11,144 nucleotides of DNA from Bacteroidota bacterium (lineage in GTDB: Bacteria; Pseudomonadota; Alphaproteobacteria; Puniceispirillales; Puniceispirillaceae), in NCBI GenBank assembly GCA_009936825.1, contig JAACDV010000059.1:1-11144 (forward strand). Direction: 5' to 3'. A program made the translations under genes and the position numbers. Positions 1-7,339 of the stretch are shown here, one piece after another. Within the stretch, counting starts at the first letter, position 1, and each line of letters begins with the position of its first letter. The notes under the pieces were generated by a model. The model saw only the letters and a program-made list of their open reading frames with translations, searched no databases and was not told the DNA's origin.

Positions 1-22
1 GTCTAAGGTTTTGCTTTTAGGG

Positions 23-60
23 GTTTTTATATGATAGACATGTTTTTATAAGATAGACAT
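23..60. repeat. 19-bp tandem duplication upstream of lptF
   Basis: Two adjacent 19-bp units (23-41 and 42-60) differ at one base. Each has a T-run, a TATA-like stretch (TATATG or TATAAG) and the shared 3' part GATAGACAT. They lie 27 bp before the lptF start codon, where a promoter would be expected, so the duplication may double a -10-like box or a direct-repeat operator. The repeat is read directly; any regulatory role is inferred. Confidence 0.9.
30..60 (+). promoter_or_regulatory. Possible lptF operon promoter region
   Basis: AT-rich sequence just upstream of lptF contains -10-like hexamers TATGAT (30-35) and TATAAG (47-52). No convincing TTGACA-like -35 box lies at the right distance from either. 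Transcription starting here would leave a short leader of a few dozen bases. This is the only plausible promoter position in view for the five-gene operon, but the window begins right here, so the main promoter could lie further left. Confidence 0.3.
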
Positions 61-86
61 AAGGGGTTTCGAATAATGAGGACAAA

Positions 87-1235
87 ATGCAGCTTGACCG
101 CTATCTGCTGGCACAACTGATCCGGACGACGTTTGCCGTTGCGGTAACGTTAATCGGTATCGTCTGGCTTTTCCAAACCATTCGTATTCTCGAATTCGTG
201 GTCAATCGCGGCGCGCCTTTTATCGATTTTATCGTAATGTCGATTATGGTGATCCCGCTCTGGCTGACGATTGCCATTCCCATCAGTGCGTTCATCGCGA
301 CCACCTGGGTGTTTCAAAGAATTCTATCGGATCGTGAATTGCTGGTTATGCAGGCCTCTGGGCAAAGTGCCTTTCAGCTGGCCCGCGCGCCGATTGCGTT
401 GGGACTGGGGATGATGGCGATCCTGTTGCTTAATTCCGTGGTGATTCTACCCCTGTCATTTGGAATTTATAAGGACCTTCAGTTTAAACTGCGCAGCAGC
501 GTGCCCTCGATTTTGCTTCAGGACGGCGTTTTTATTGATGTTGTTGATGGCATGACAATGTTCATCGGCAAAAAAAATGACGGTGGTCTGGCAACAGATA
601 TTTTCATTCATGATGAACGCACCGCTAACAAAACCGTTACGATCACGGCAAAAAAAGGTAACTTTATTAAAAAAGAAGGTATGCCCGCTGTGATTCTGCA
701 AAATGGGCTGCGGACCGAGTTGAATGATAACGGCGAGGCAGGGGCGACGCTGTTCTTTGACACGCACACGGTAATGATTACGGCGCGGGATCGCCAGAAC
801 GTAATGCGCATGCCGATTGATATGAATGAAGACACAATTTCGAATTTGCTCGACCCCGCCAAATCGCCTAGCGAAAGTTACTTCAATCAGCGGCGCGCCG
901 AAGGTCATTACCGGATCATTTCGCCGGTGCTGGCCCTTGTTCTGGTTTTGGTGGCGGGATGCAGTGTGCTGTGTGGCCAAATCCGCCGCGATACCTGGTC
1001 ACGGCGAGTTGTGCTAAATCTGGTGGGGGCAATTCTAGCTATTTCAATTCTGGTATCTTCGCGTTCGATTGCCACAACAATCTCCTCCGCCATTCCTCTT
1101 CTCTATCTTAGTATGATCACCCCGGCGTTAATCCTGCTTGGCATGCTGATACGGCCATCACTGATGAGCGCACGCGCACTATCTGGGACGTCAACTTCCG
1201 GAGAGTTAGAGGCAAAAAGCGGGGCGATGACATGA
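87..1235 (+). CDS. lptF: LPS export permease subunit LptF
   Basis: Likely one half of the LptB2FG inner-membrane ABC transporter that extracts lipopolysaccharide and pushes it onto the periplasmic bridge towards the outer membrane. The 382-residue length fits the YjgP/YjgQ family. Three hydrophobic segments (about residues 12-34, 50-72, 103-125) precede a periplasmic beta-rich domain (about 130-275), followed by three more membrane segments (about 276-296, 306-325, 334-355). The SDRELLVMQASG stretch (81-92) after the second helix is typical of the cytoplasmic coupling region that contacts the ATPase. The start is ATG with GAGGA at 78-82. The last four bases overlap lptG in an ATGA junction. 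LptF rather than LptG is assigned from position in the pair and from the next protein's LptG-like features. The LptB ATPase is not in this window. Confidence 0.93.
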   Translation: MQLDRYLLAQLIRTTFAVAVTLIGIVWLFQTIRILEFVVNRGAPFIDFIVMSIMVIPLWLTIAIPISAFIATTWVFQRILSDRELLVMQASGQSAFQLARAPIALGLGMMAILLLNSVVILPLSFGIYKDLQFKLRSSVPSILLQDGVFIDVVDGMTMFIGKKNDGGLATDIFIHDERTANKTVTITAKKGNFIKKEGMPAVILQNGLRTELNDNGEAGATLFFDTHTVMITARDRQNVMRMPIDMNEDTISNLLDPAKSPSESYFNQRRAEGHYRIISPVLALVLVLVAGCSVLCGQIRRDTWSRRVVLNLVGAILAISILVSSRSIATTISSAIPLLYLSMITPALILLGMLIRPSLMSARALSGTSTSGELEAKSGAMT

Positions 1236-2329
1236 ATTTGTTTTCTATCCTGTTTCGTTATTTCACAAAGGCATATCTATCCTGGATTGCTATATCTGTG
1301 ATTTGTCTAACCGCGATTATATCCCTAATCCAGACGGTGGAATTGTTACGTCGGACTAGCAATCGCAGCGATGAAAGCGGCGATATCAGCATCGCCGCGC
1401 TAGCTTTTCTGAACATTCCTGCTGTCCTTGAACTCATCCTACCCTTTGCTCTGCTGGCTGGCTCGATGCTGTGTTTTGATCGATGGAACCGGTCAAATGA
1501 ATTCGTCGTTACGCGGGGTTTTGGACGATCAATCTGGGCGGTTTTGAATCCGGTCATCGTGGCTGCAGCGCTGGTTGGTGTAGTTTTTGTTACAGTGGTC
1601 AATCCGATTGGATCGATCACGTCGCGCCTGTACGAGAAAAAAATGAACATGATTTTTGGCGAACGCGAGCAGCAGATGTCAGTTTCAGCCGATGGCATCT
1701 GGCTTCGAGATTCGAATAACCAGGGGGGAATCATCGTTCATGGTGATACGCTGAATGCCGCATCAGCCAATATAACCAAGCCGATAATCTATACATTTGG
1801 CGAGGATGAAGAGCTTAACCGCAGAATTAAAGCCGATGCGATGCGCCTTACCGAAAAAGGCTGGATCGTTCAAAATGCAATTGAATGGGATGAGTTGGGC
1901 AATCGTATCCAACGCGGCAATATCATCATTCCCACTGCGCTAAAATCTCTGGAACTTTCGCGGTCCAGCGAGCCGCCAAGCACAATCGCTTTTTTCTCGC
2001 TACCCGCCTTTATCAATCTTCTTGAAAGAGCCGGTCTTCCCTCGGTTGATCATCGCATCCATTTCCACAAATTATTGTCGCTACCAATCATGATGATAGG
2101 GATTGCCTTGATCGGGGCTAAATTTACGCTGACGAACATGAACCGGGGTCGGCGTGTTCATCTTTTCACGCGCGGGGTAGGAATTTCGGTTTCCATTTTC
2201 CTGTTCAGCCATTTAATGCAGGTCCTTGGTGCGTCTTTGCGCCTGCCGCCTGTTTTTGCCGGCTGGGCACCCGCAATCGCCGTGATTCTAATTGGCGCCG
2301 CAATGCTTGCGCGTCTCGACGAAGCTTGA
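1232..2329 (+). CDS. lptG: LPS export permease subunit LptG
   Basis: Partner of LptF in the LPS-extracting ABC transporter. The 365-residue protein has the same plan: membrane segments at about 15-35, 58-80 and 101-124, a periplasmic jellyroll-like region at about 130-275, and membrane segments at about 279-299, 313-333 and 341-360. The stretch around 275-297, with HFHKLLSLPIMMIGIAL, matches the LptG pattern of a basic/aromatic lead-in and LSLP at the start of the fourth helix. The coupling region SNEFVVTRGFG (88-98) follows the second helix. Its ATG overlaps the lptF stop by four bases, so translation is probably coupled and gives equal subunit amounts. The stop is followed after only 12 nt by surA, with no lptD between them, which is unusual for this neighbourhood. 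Confidence 0.93.
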   Translation: MNLFSILFRYFTKAYLSWIAISVICLTAIISLIQTVELLRRTSNRSDESGDISIAALAFLNIPAVLELILPFALLAGSMLCFDRWNRSNEFVVTRGFGRSIWAVLNPVIVAAALVGVVFVTVVNPIGSITSRLYEKKMNMIFGEREQQMSVSADGIWLRDSNNQGGIIVHGDTLNAASANITKPIIYTFGEDEELNRRIKADAMRLTEKGWIVQNAIEWDELGNRIQRGNIIIPTALKSLELSRSSEPPSTIAFFSLPAFINLLERAGLPSVDHRIHFHKLLSLPIMMIGIALIGAKFTLTNMNRGRRVHLFTRGVGISVSIFLFSHLMQVLGASLRLPPVFAGWAPAIAVILIGAAMLARLDEA

Positions 2330-2341
2330 GAGAACTCAGTC

Positions 2342-3622
2342 ATGACCCCCTTCATCAGACCTTTGATTGTATGTTTTACACTGGTCACTGTATTTTTGAC
2401 ACTGGCGATAACGCCAGTGATCAGTTGGGCACAGGTCAGCATTGTGGCGACTGTTAACGGCAAACCCATCACCGATTATGATGTTGAACAGCGGTCAGCG
2501 TTCCTGCAATTTGCGACAGACATTCAAATTACCGATCAGAATAGAGAGCGCCTTTATGAGGATGCCCTGCAACTTTTGATCGACGACAAACTGAAACTAT
2601 CCGCGGCAAAAGACCTGATTCCCAATATTGAGGCAGTTGGTCTGCCGAGGGTCAATAAGCTGATTGACGAGACATTTGGAACGGACGGCAAACCAGGAAA
2701 AATTGTACTTCGAAACGCTGGCGTTGATCCGTTTACAGTGCAGCAGAAATATCTTGGTGATGTCGCCTGGTCAAATTTTCTGAGTATGCGGTTTGCCGAT
2801 AAAATAAAGAATTTTGACCAGCGGGTTGACGATGAGCTAAAGCGGTTGAAGGCCAACGCATTAAAGCCGCAGGTCAATTTGGCCGAGATTGTTTTGGCCG
2901 CCGGTCCATCCCGAAATTTGGAGCAAACACAGGCGCTTGCGAAAGAAATGGTAGAGGCCATCCGGCGCGGCGCAAATTTTTCTGAAATTGCCCGTCAATA
3001 TTCAGTTTCCGGTACCGCAGCCAATGGCGGTTATGTTGGATGGACCGTCAGCGAGCGCATTCCGGAAATTTTCCGTGAAGCCGCCGCAGCGATCGAGGTC
3101 GGGGCCGTTACCGAACCTATAATACTGGATGGCGCAGTTTATATTCTTCGCCTAAACGGCAAACGCAAGGACGGTGCTGTTGATGCCTCACAAACGCGCG
3201 TCTGGCTTGCCCGCGCCCTCCATCTATTGCCGGAAAATGCCAGCGATGCCGACCGTCTGGAAATCGGTGCTAAAATTGAGCGGGACACCGAGTTAGTGAC
3301 CTCTTGTGACGAAATGGTTGCGCTAAATGACAAATATGGCTCGGATGCGGTGGCAAAACTTGACGATATGGTTATCGGTGACCTGGCACCGCAGATGCAA
3401 AAATTGATCAAATCATTGACGGTCAATGTGCCATCATCGCCGCTGGGGTGTGCTGAAGGTATTGCCTCACTTATGCTATGCCGGACTGAATTGCCTGTAA
3501 TTGAACTTCCGCCGCGCGAAGAGATTGAGCAGACCCTGCTGAATAATATTTATGGCAGCCTGAGCGAGCGTCAACTTGTGCGCCTTCGCCGGACAGCGGT
3601 GATCGAACGGCTCGATAACTAA
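2342..3622 (+). CDS. surA: Periplasmic chaperone / peptidyl-prolyl isomerase SurA
   Basis: Escorts unfolded outer-membrane proteins across the periplasm to the BAM complex. The 426-residue protein starts with a signal peptide (residues 1-30: hydrophobic core about 8-26, probable cleavage after SWA at 30). A SurA N-terminal chaperone domain follows from about 31 to 170 (VNGKPITDYDVEQR at 38-51 is characteristic). One clear parvulin (PpiC-type rotamase) domain spans about 176-273, including FSEIARQYS, GGYVGW and AVYILRLN. The region 285-385 is about the size of a second parvulin domain but lacks recognisable rotamase motifs, so it is either degenerate or a lineage-specific C-terminal domain. 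It holds the mature protein's three cysteines (322, 370, 380). The ribosome binding site is weak (GAGAG at about 2328-2332, 9 nt upstream). The stop overlaps the pdxA start by one base (TAATG). Function is assigned from domain order and from the surA-pdxA-rsmA context. Confidence 0.9.
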   Translation: MTPFIRPLIVCFTLVTVFLTLAITPVISWAQVSIVATVNGKPITDYDVEQRSAFLQFATDIQITDQNRERLYEDALQLLIDDKLKLSAAKDLIPNIEAVGLPRVNKLIDETFGTDGKPGKIVLRNAGVDPFTVQQKYLGDVAWSNFLSMRFADKIKNFDQRVDDELKRLKANALKPQVNLAEIVLAAGPSRNLEQTQALAKEMVEAIRRGANFSEIARQYSVSGTAANGGYVGWTVSERIPEIFREAAAAIEVGAVTEPIILDGAVYILRLNGKRKDGAVDASQTRVWLARALHLLPENASDADRLEIGAKIERDTELVTSCDEMVALNDKYGSDAVAKLDDMVIGDLAPQMQKLIKSLTVNVPSSPLGCAEGIASLMLCRTELPVIELPPREEIEQTLLNNIYGSLSERQLVRLRRTAVIERLDN

Positions 3623-4746
3623 TGACGCAGCGCCCCATGCAGCCCCATTCCGCAGACAATAATCTAACACCGAATCTAGCACCGGTTATTGTAACTCCCG
3701 GTGATCCAGCCGGGATTGGAGCTGAAATTGCGCTAGCCGCATTTGCGCGAGGCCAACGCGGATTCTGCCTGATGGAAGATCCAGCACGCCTGCGCCAATT
3801 GGCTTTGGCATTAGGCATTGATGTTGAAATCGCCGAAATCAGCCACCCGGGTGAGGCCGTCAATCTGGCTGGCGGCACCCTTAATGCTGACAGCGCTGAT
3901 GGGTTGCCCATATTGCCCGTATTGCTCGTGCAGTGGCAGGTGCAACCCGTCCCCGGAAGGCCCGATGCCAGCAATGCGCACGGCGTTATCACCGCCATTG
4001 AACGCGCTGTAAAATGGGCACAAGCCGGTGATGCCAGCGCGGTAACCACCAATCCTATTCATAAAGCCGTGCTGATCGAAGCGGGGTTTCAGTATCCCGG
4101 TCATACCGAATTTCTGGGCAGCCTTGCCCCGCCCCGCCCGGGCGCACCCACAATGATGCTGGCTTGTAATGATTTGCGCGTTGTTCCTGTTACAGTGCAC
4201 ATGGCATTAGCCGACGTTCCGGGCAGGCTGAAAACGCAAGATATTATTGATAAGGGGATGCTGCTTGCCGCCGCCTTAACCACTCATTTTGGCTGCCCTG
4301 CACCGCGTATCGCTGTTTGCGGGTTGAACCCCCATGCAGGTGAGGATAGCCAGTTTGGTGATGAAGATACGCGTATCATTGCGCCGGCCGTCAGTGCGCT
4401 TTGTACCGCCGGTATTGCCGCAACCGGACCCCATTCGGCGGATTCGCTATTCCACGCCGCCGCGCGCAAATCCTATGACGGCGTTTTGGGAATGTATCAC
4501 GATCAGGTGTTGATTCCGATTAAGACGCTGGACTTTGATGGCGGAGTGAATGTCACGCTGGGCCTTGATTTTGTCCGCACATCACCCGACCATGGCACTG
4601 CTTTTGATATTGCGGGAGGGGGCACCGCGCGCCCCGACAGCCTGATTGCCGCCATCCGCATGGCACTTGATATGGCCGGCAATTCTGCAAAATCCCTGTC
4701 CCCGCCCCTGTCCCCGTCCTCTGACGCGTCAAATTCATCGACATGA
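3622..4746 (+). CDS. pdxA: 4-hydroxythreonine-4-phosphate dehydrogenase PdxA
   Basis: Oxidises 4-phosphohydroxy-L-threonine with NAD to the unstable amino ketone that PdxJ joins with deoxyxylulose phosphate, in DXP-dependent pyridoxal phosphate synthesis. Family signatures are TPGDPAGIG (25-33), TTNPIHKAVL (142-151), GHTEF (160-164), VCGLNPHAGE (232-241), MYHDQ (291-295) and NVTLGLDFVRTSPDHGTA (310-327). The three expected metal-binding histidines are visible at 161, 193 and 293. The protein is 374 residues, about 40 longer than E. coli PdxA. The excess is a short N-terminal extension and a Ser/Pro-rich tail (352-374) containing a four-residue tandem repeat. The start shares one base with the surA stop and has no obvious Shine-Dalgarno sequence, suggesting reinitiation. 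The gene ends in an ATGA overlap with rsmA. Confidence 0.95.
   Translation: MTQRPMQPHSADNNLTPNLAPVIVTPGDPAGIGAEIALAAFARGQRGFCLMEDPARLRQLALALGIDVEIAEISHPGEAVNLAGGTLNADSADGLPILPVLLVQWQVQPVPGRPDASNAHGVITAIERAVKWAQAGDASAVTTNPIHKAVLIEAGFQYPGHTEFLGSLAPPRPGAPTMMLACNDLRVVPVTVHMALADVPGRLKTQDIIDKGMLLAAALTTHFGCPAPRIAVCGLNPHAGEDSQFGDEDTRIIAPAVSALCTAGIAATGPHSADSLFHAAARKSYDGVLGMYHDQVLIPIKTLDFDGGVNVTLGLDFVRTSPDHGTAFDIAGGGTARPDSLIAAIRMALDMAGNSAKSLSPPLSPSSDASNSST
4695..4718. repeat. 12-bp in-frame tandem duplication in the pdxA tail
   Basis: Units 4695-4706 and 4707-4718 match at 11 of 12 bases (CCTGTCCCCGCC versus CCTGTCCCCGTC). They encode LSPP/LSPS in the low-complexity C-terminal tail of PdxA, beyond the conserved enzyme fold. 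Being a multiple of three, the duplication keeps the frame. It probably arose by replication slippage. Confidence 0.8.
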
Positions 4747-5597
4747 CCCACCATGATTACAGCTCCAGCGATAGCAAGATCAACGCCCTGCCAACGCTTG
4801 GCGCTCTTGTTGGGGCGCTGGATATGCGGGCGCGTAAATCGCTGGGCCAGAATTTCCTTTTTGATCTGACATTGACGCGGCGCATCGCGCGAAGTGGTGG
4901 CAGTCTTCACGGTACCACTATCGAAGTCGGCCCCGGCCCCGGCGGATTAACCCGGGCGCTGTTGCTGGAAGGCGCAGAAAAAGTCATCGCTATTGAAAAA
5001 GATTTTCGCGCAGGGACGGTTCTAGGCTCGCTGCTGGAGGCGGCTGAAGGACGGTTGTCACTGGTTGAAGCTGACGCGCTGAAAACCCCCATATGGGAGA
5101 TCGGCGAAGCACCGCGCAGAGTCATCGCCAACCTTCCCTATAACATCGCCACCACATTGCTGCTGCAATGGCTGGAGCACACCGCCGCGTTTGAATCACT
5201 GACCTTAATGTTCCAGCGCGAGGTTGCCGAGCGGATCACCGCACGCCCGGGGGACAGTGCCTATGGCCGTCTCAGCATTCTGACCGGCTGGTTGGCCGAC
5301 GCCGAAATCCAGTTCGATATTCCCCCCGAAGCCTTTGTTCCAGCGCCAAAGGTTACATCTTCGGTGGTTCATATTCGCCCATTGGCAAAACCGCGCTATG
5401 CTTGCGATCAGAGCGCATTGGAGCAGATAACCCGGCTGGCCTTTGGTCAGCGGCGCAAGATGCTGCGCGCTTCGCTGAAATCAATTGGCGGCGCTGCAAT
5501 GCTAACCGATGCCGGTATTAACCCGGAAGCACGGCCACAAGAGATTGATATTGAAGGGTTTTGTAGGCTTGCGAACATAGTTGGCTCTCAGGTTTAG
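4743..5597 (+). CDS. rsmA: 16S rRNA dimethyladenosine transferase RsmA (KsgA)
   Basis: Transfers four methyl groups from S-adenosylmethionine to two adjacent adenosines in helix 45 of 16S rRNA (A1518 and A1519 in E. coli numbering) late in small-subunit assembly. The 284-residue sequence shows the family motifs in order: KSLGQNFLFD (32-41), the SAM-binding loop VGPGPGGLT (62-70), the acidic ribose-binding segment AIEKD (83-87), the catalytic NLPYN motif (130-134), FVPAPKVTSSVV (198-209) and the C-terminal QRRKMLRASLK (236-246). The roughly 25-residue stretch before KSLGQN is normal for alphaproteobacterial members. The start overlaps the pdxA stop (ATGA) with no clear Shine-Dalgarno sequence, so coupling to pdxA is likely. 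Its TAG stop lies inside a 16-bp tandem duplication. It is the last gene of the plus-strand operon. Confidence 0.96.
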   Translation: MTHHDYSSSDSKINALPTLGALVGALDMRARKSLGQNFLFDLTLTRRIARSGGSLHGTTIEVGPGPGGLTRALLLEGAEKVIAIEKDFRAGTVLGSLLEAAEGRLSLVEADALKTPIWEIGEAPRRVIANLPYNIATTLLLQWLEHTAAFESLTLMFQREVAERITARPGDSAYGRLSILTGWLADAEIQFDIPPEAFVPAPKVTSSVVHIRPLAKPRYACDQSALEQITRLAFGQRRKMLRASLKSIGGAAMLTDAGINPEARPQEIDIEGFCRLANIVGSQV

Positions 5598-5622
5598 CCG
5601 GTCTCGGGTTTAGCCGGTCTTG
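5591..5622. repeat. 16-bp tandem duplication carrying the rsmA stop
   Basis: Units 5591-5606 and 5607-5622 match at 15 of 16 bases; the shared 14-mer is GGTTTAGCCGGTCT. The rsmA stop codon (5595-5597) lies in the first unit and its duplicate at 5611-5613. The second unit fills most of the short gap before the end of convergent gmk. The CCGG cores could pair as a weak 6-bp helix with G-U ends, but there is no T-run, so this is not a convincing terminator. Confidence 0.9.
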
Positions 5623-5626
5623 GGGC

Positions 5627-6301
5627 CTAGCTGTCACCCTGCAAAACGCGAACAAAATCCGACAGGTCCGTTTGCCGTTTACGCCGCAAGCGTTCTGCCG
5701 CCAAAATGGATTTTACCGACGCCACCGAATGATCCAGATCATCATTGATGACGATATAGTCATATTCGCTGTAATGGCTGATTTCATCGGACGCTTTTGC
5801 CATCCGTGAAGCCACCACATCATCACTATCCTGACCGCGTCCAACCAGCCGCTCATGCAGGGCTGCGCGCGAGGGCGGTAGAACAAAAACCGAAACCAGA
5901 TCGGACGGCGCGGCATTTGCAACCTGTTGCGTTCCCTGCCAGTCAATGTCGAAAAGAACGTCACCGCCCTGCTTCAGGACTGCCATGACATCGGCCTTTG
6001 GCGTGCCATAGGAATTGCCGAACACGGTCGCATATTCCAGAAACTCATGCGCCGCAATCATCGCATCAAAGCGCGCCTGATCTACAAAATGATAGTCAAC
6101 ACCATCAACCTCATTCACGCGCGCAGGACGGGTAGTCGCCGAGATCGAAAGCGTCAAATTGTTATCTTCGGCCAGAAGACGATGGGCGATTGATGTCTTT
6201 CCAGCCCCTGACGGCGAGGATAAAACCAGCATCATGCCACGGCGGCCATTTGCGGATTTGAGTCCACTGGAGTCGTTATCTTTTGGTCCCGTTTTTATCA
6301 T
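5627..6301 (-). CDS. gmk: Guanylate kinase
   Basis: Phosphorylates GMP to GDP with ATP, feeding GTP, dGTP and (p)ppGpp pools in the cytoplasm. From the ATG at 6301 the product is 224 residues, close to the family norm. The P-loop SPSGAGKT is at 29-36. The GMP-binding region follows: SISATTRPAR (52-61), DGVDYHFV (66-73) and EFLEYATVFGNSYGT (86-100). DVLFDIDWQG (114-123) matches the Walker B-like strand, and RLVGRGQDSDDVVASRM (151-167) is the lid with its arginines. The ATG at 6301 is chosen because AGGAG (6311-6315) sits 9 nt upstream. An in-frame GTG at 6319 would add six residues but has no ribosome binding site of its own, and an ATG at 6310 directly abuts the AGGAG. The start lies 30 nt after mltG, and yicC, often placed between them, is missing. 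Confidence 0.94.
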   Translation of the reverse strand: MIKTGPKDNDSSGLKSANGRRGMMLVLSSPSGAGKTSIAHRLLAEDNNLTLSISATTRPARVNEVDGVDYHFVDQARFDAMIAAHEFLEYATVFGNSYGTPKADVMAVLKQGGDVLFDIDWQGTQQVANAAPSDLVSVFVLPPSRAALHERLVGRGQDSDDVVASRMAKASDEISHYSEYDYIVINDDLDHSVASVKSILAAERLRRKRQTDLSDFVRVLQGDS

Positions 6302-6331
6302 TGCTGGCATCTCCTGCACGGCATCGGCATT

Positions 6332-7339
6332 TCAGCTTCCCGAAGCGGCTTCACGCTGAAACTTCCGGTATAGTCTTACATTTTTGTTATGCGCGTCCAG
6401 CGTTCTTGCAAAGCGCAATCCGCCTTTTCCATCAGAGACAAAATACATATTTTTAGTTTCTGCCGGATTTAGAGCAGCATCAACCGCATCAGCACTGGGA
6501 TTGCAAATGGGCGTTTTCGGCAGTCCGGAAATCATATATGTGTTCCAGTCGGTTGCACGTTTAAGGTCTGAGCGCAGGATGGTCCGCTTTGGATTTTCGT
6601 CAACGCCGTACAGAACGGTTGGGTCAGATTGCAGGCGCATCCCTTTGCGAAGACGGTTGATGAACACCCCGGCAACCTCTCGCCGATCAGCGCTATCTGC
6701 TGTCTCAAGCTCAATAATAGAGGCCAGAATCAGCGCCTGCTCCGGGGCTTTGAAAGGCAGATCAGCCTGCCTGTTCACCCACGCTTCCAAAAGCGTAATC
6801 TGACGTTTTTCCTGCATCCGCCGAATAAAATCATCGCGGCGCGTCCCCTGCGTATAGAAATAGGTTTCAGGCAGAACACTGCCTTCGGGAATATCAAGCG
6901 ATACATCGCCGATCAGGAATTCAACTGCGTCTAGCTGGCGGATGACCTGCGCCGACCTAATTCCCTCAATAACCGTTAAGCGGCGCTGATGGCTCTGCCC
7001 GAAATGAATGATGCGCATAGTCTCATTCAAACTAGCTTTCGCCGGAATTTTAAACTCGCCCTCTTTCGGGATAAAATCTCGGCCTTTGATAATGCGCGCG
7101 GCATCATAGTGATATAATTCATTTATCACGCCGGCACGGGCCAGCGTCCAGCGCACTGTGGAATGACCATCGCCCGGAGCAATTGTTACAAAAACATCGG
7201 TTTTATGGGGACCTTCAGCCTTTAGAATATAGCGCTCAACGGCGAAGTATCCGCCGAAGACAGCAGCAATCAACACTGTGACAGGCACTGCGATCAGCAA
7301 AACCGACCGGACAATGTACCGGACGGCCAGACGAAGCAT
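6332..7339 (-). CDS. mltG: Endolytic murein transglycosylase MltG
   Basis: Cuts nascent peptidoglycan strands at the outer face of the inner membrane and is thought to set their length by ending polymerisation. The 335-residue YceG-like protein has an N-terminal signal anchor (about 13-33). A LysM-like region follows (about 48-120: VTIAPGDGHSTVRWTLARAG), then the catalytic domain. The diagnostic block LASIIELETADSADRREVAGVFINRL (204-229) carries the glutamates E210 and E212, one of which should be the catalytic residue. It is followed by GMRLQSDPTVLYG (233-245), SGLPKTPICNPS (271-282) and YFVSDGKGGLRFARTLDAHN (299-318). The ATG shares one base with the fabF TGA stop (TGATG), so translation is probably coupled to fabF. 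The fabF-mltG adjacency is widespread in bacteria and links fatty-acid and cell-wall synthesis. Confidence 0.94.
   Translation of the reverse strand: MLRLAVRYIVRSVLLIAVPVTVLIAAVFGGYFAVERYILKAEGPHKTDVFVTIAPGDGHSTVRWTLARAGVINELYHYDAARIIKGRDFIPKEGEFKIPAKASLNETMRIIHFGQSHQRRLTVIEGIRSAQVIRQLDAVEFLIGDVSLDIPEGSVLPETYFYTQGTRRDDFIRRMQEKRQITLLEAWVNRQADLPFKAPEQALILASIIELETADSADRREVAGVFINRLRKGMRLQSDPTVLYGVDENPKRTILRSDLKRATDWNTYMISGLPKTPICNPSADAVDAALNPAETKNMYFVSDGKGGLRFARTLDAHNKNVRLYRKFQREAASGS

Noticed and set aside
456..980. 174-codon open frame on the minus strand opposite lptF
   Set aside because: It lies wholly opposite a clear LptF gene, resembles no family I know, and its product lacks a normal composition pattern. 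It is a shadow of the real frame.
3471..4052. 193-codon open frame on the minus strand opposite the surA/pdxA junction
   Set aside because: It spans the junction of two well-supported genes and its translation is rich in Ala/Ser/Arg with no motif. It is explained by base composition.
5591..5640. Bidirectional terminator between rsmA and gmk
   Set aside because: The repeat gives at best a 6-bp helix with G-U ends and there is no T-run on either strand.
6302..6319. GTG start at 6319 for gmk
   Set aside because: No ribosome binding site precedes it, while AGGAG is well placed for the ATG at 6301.
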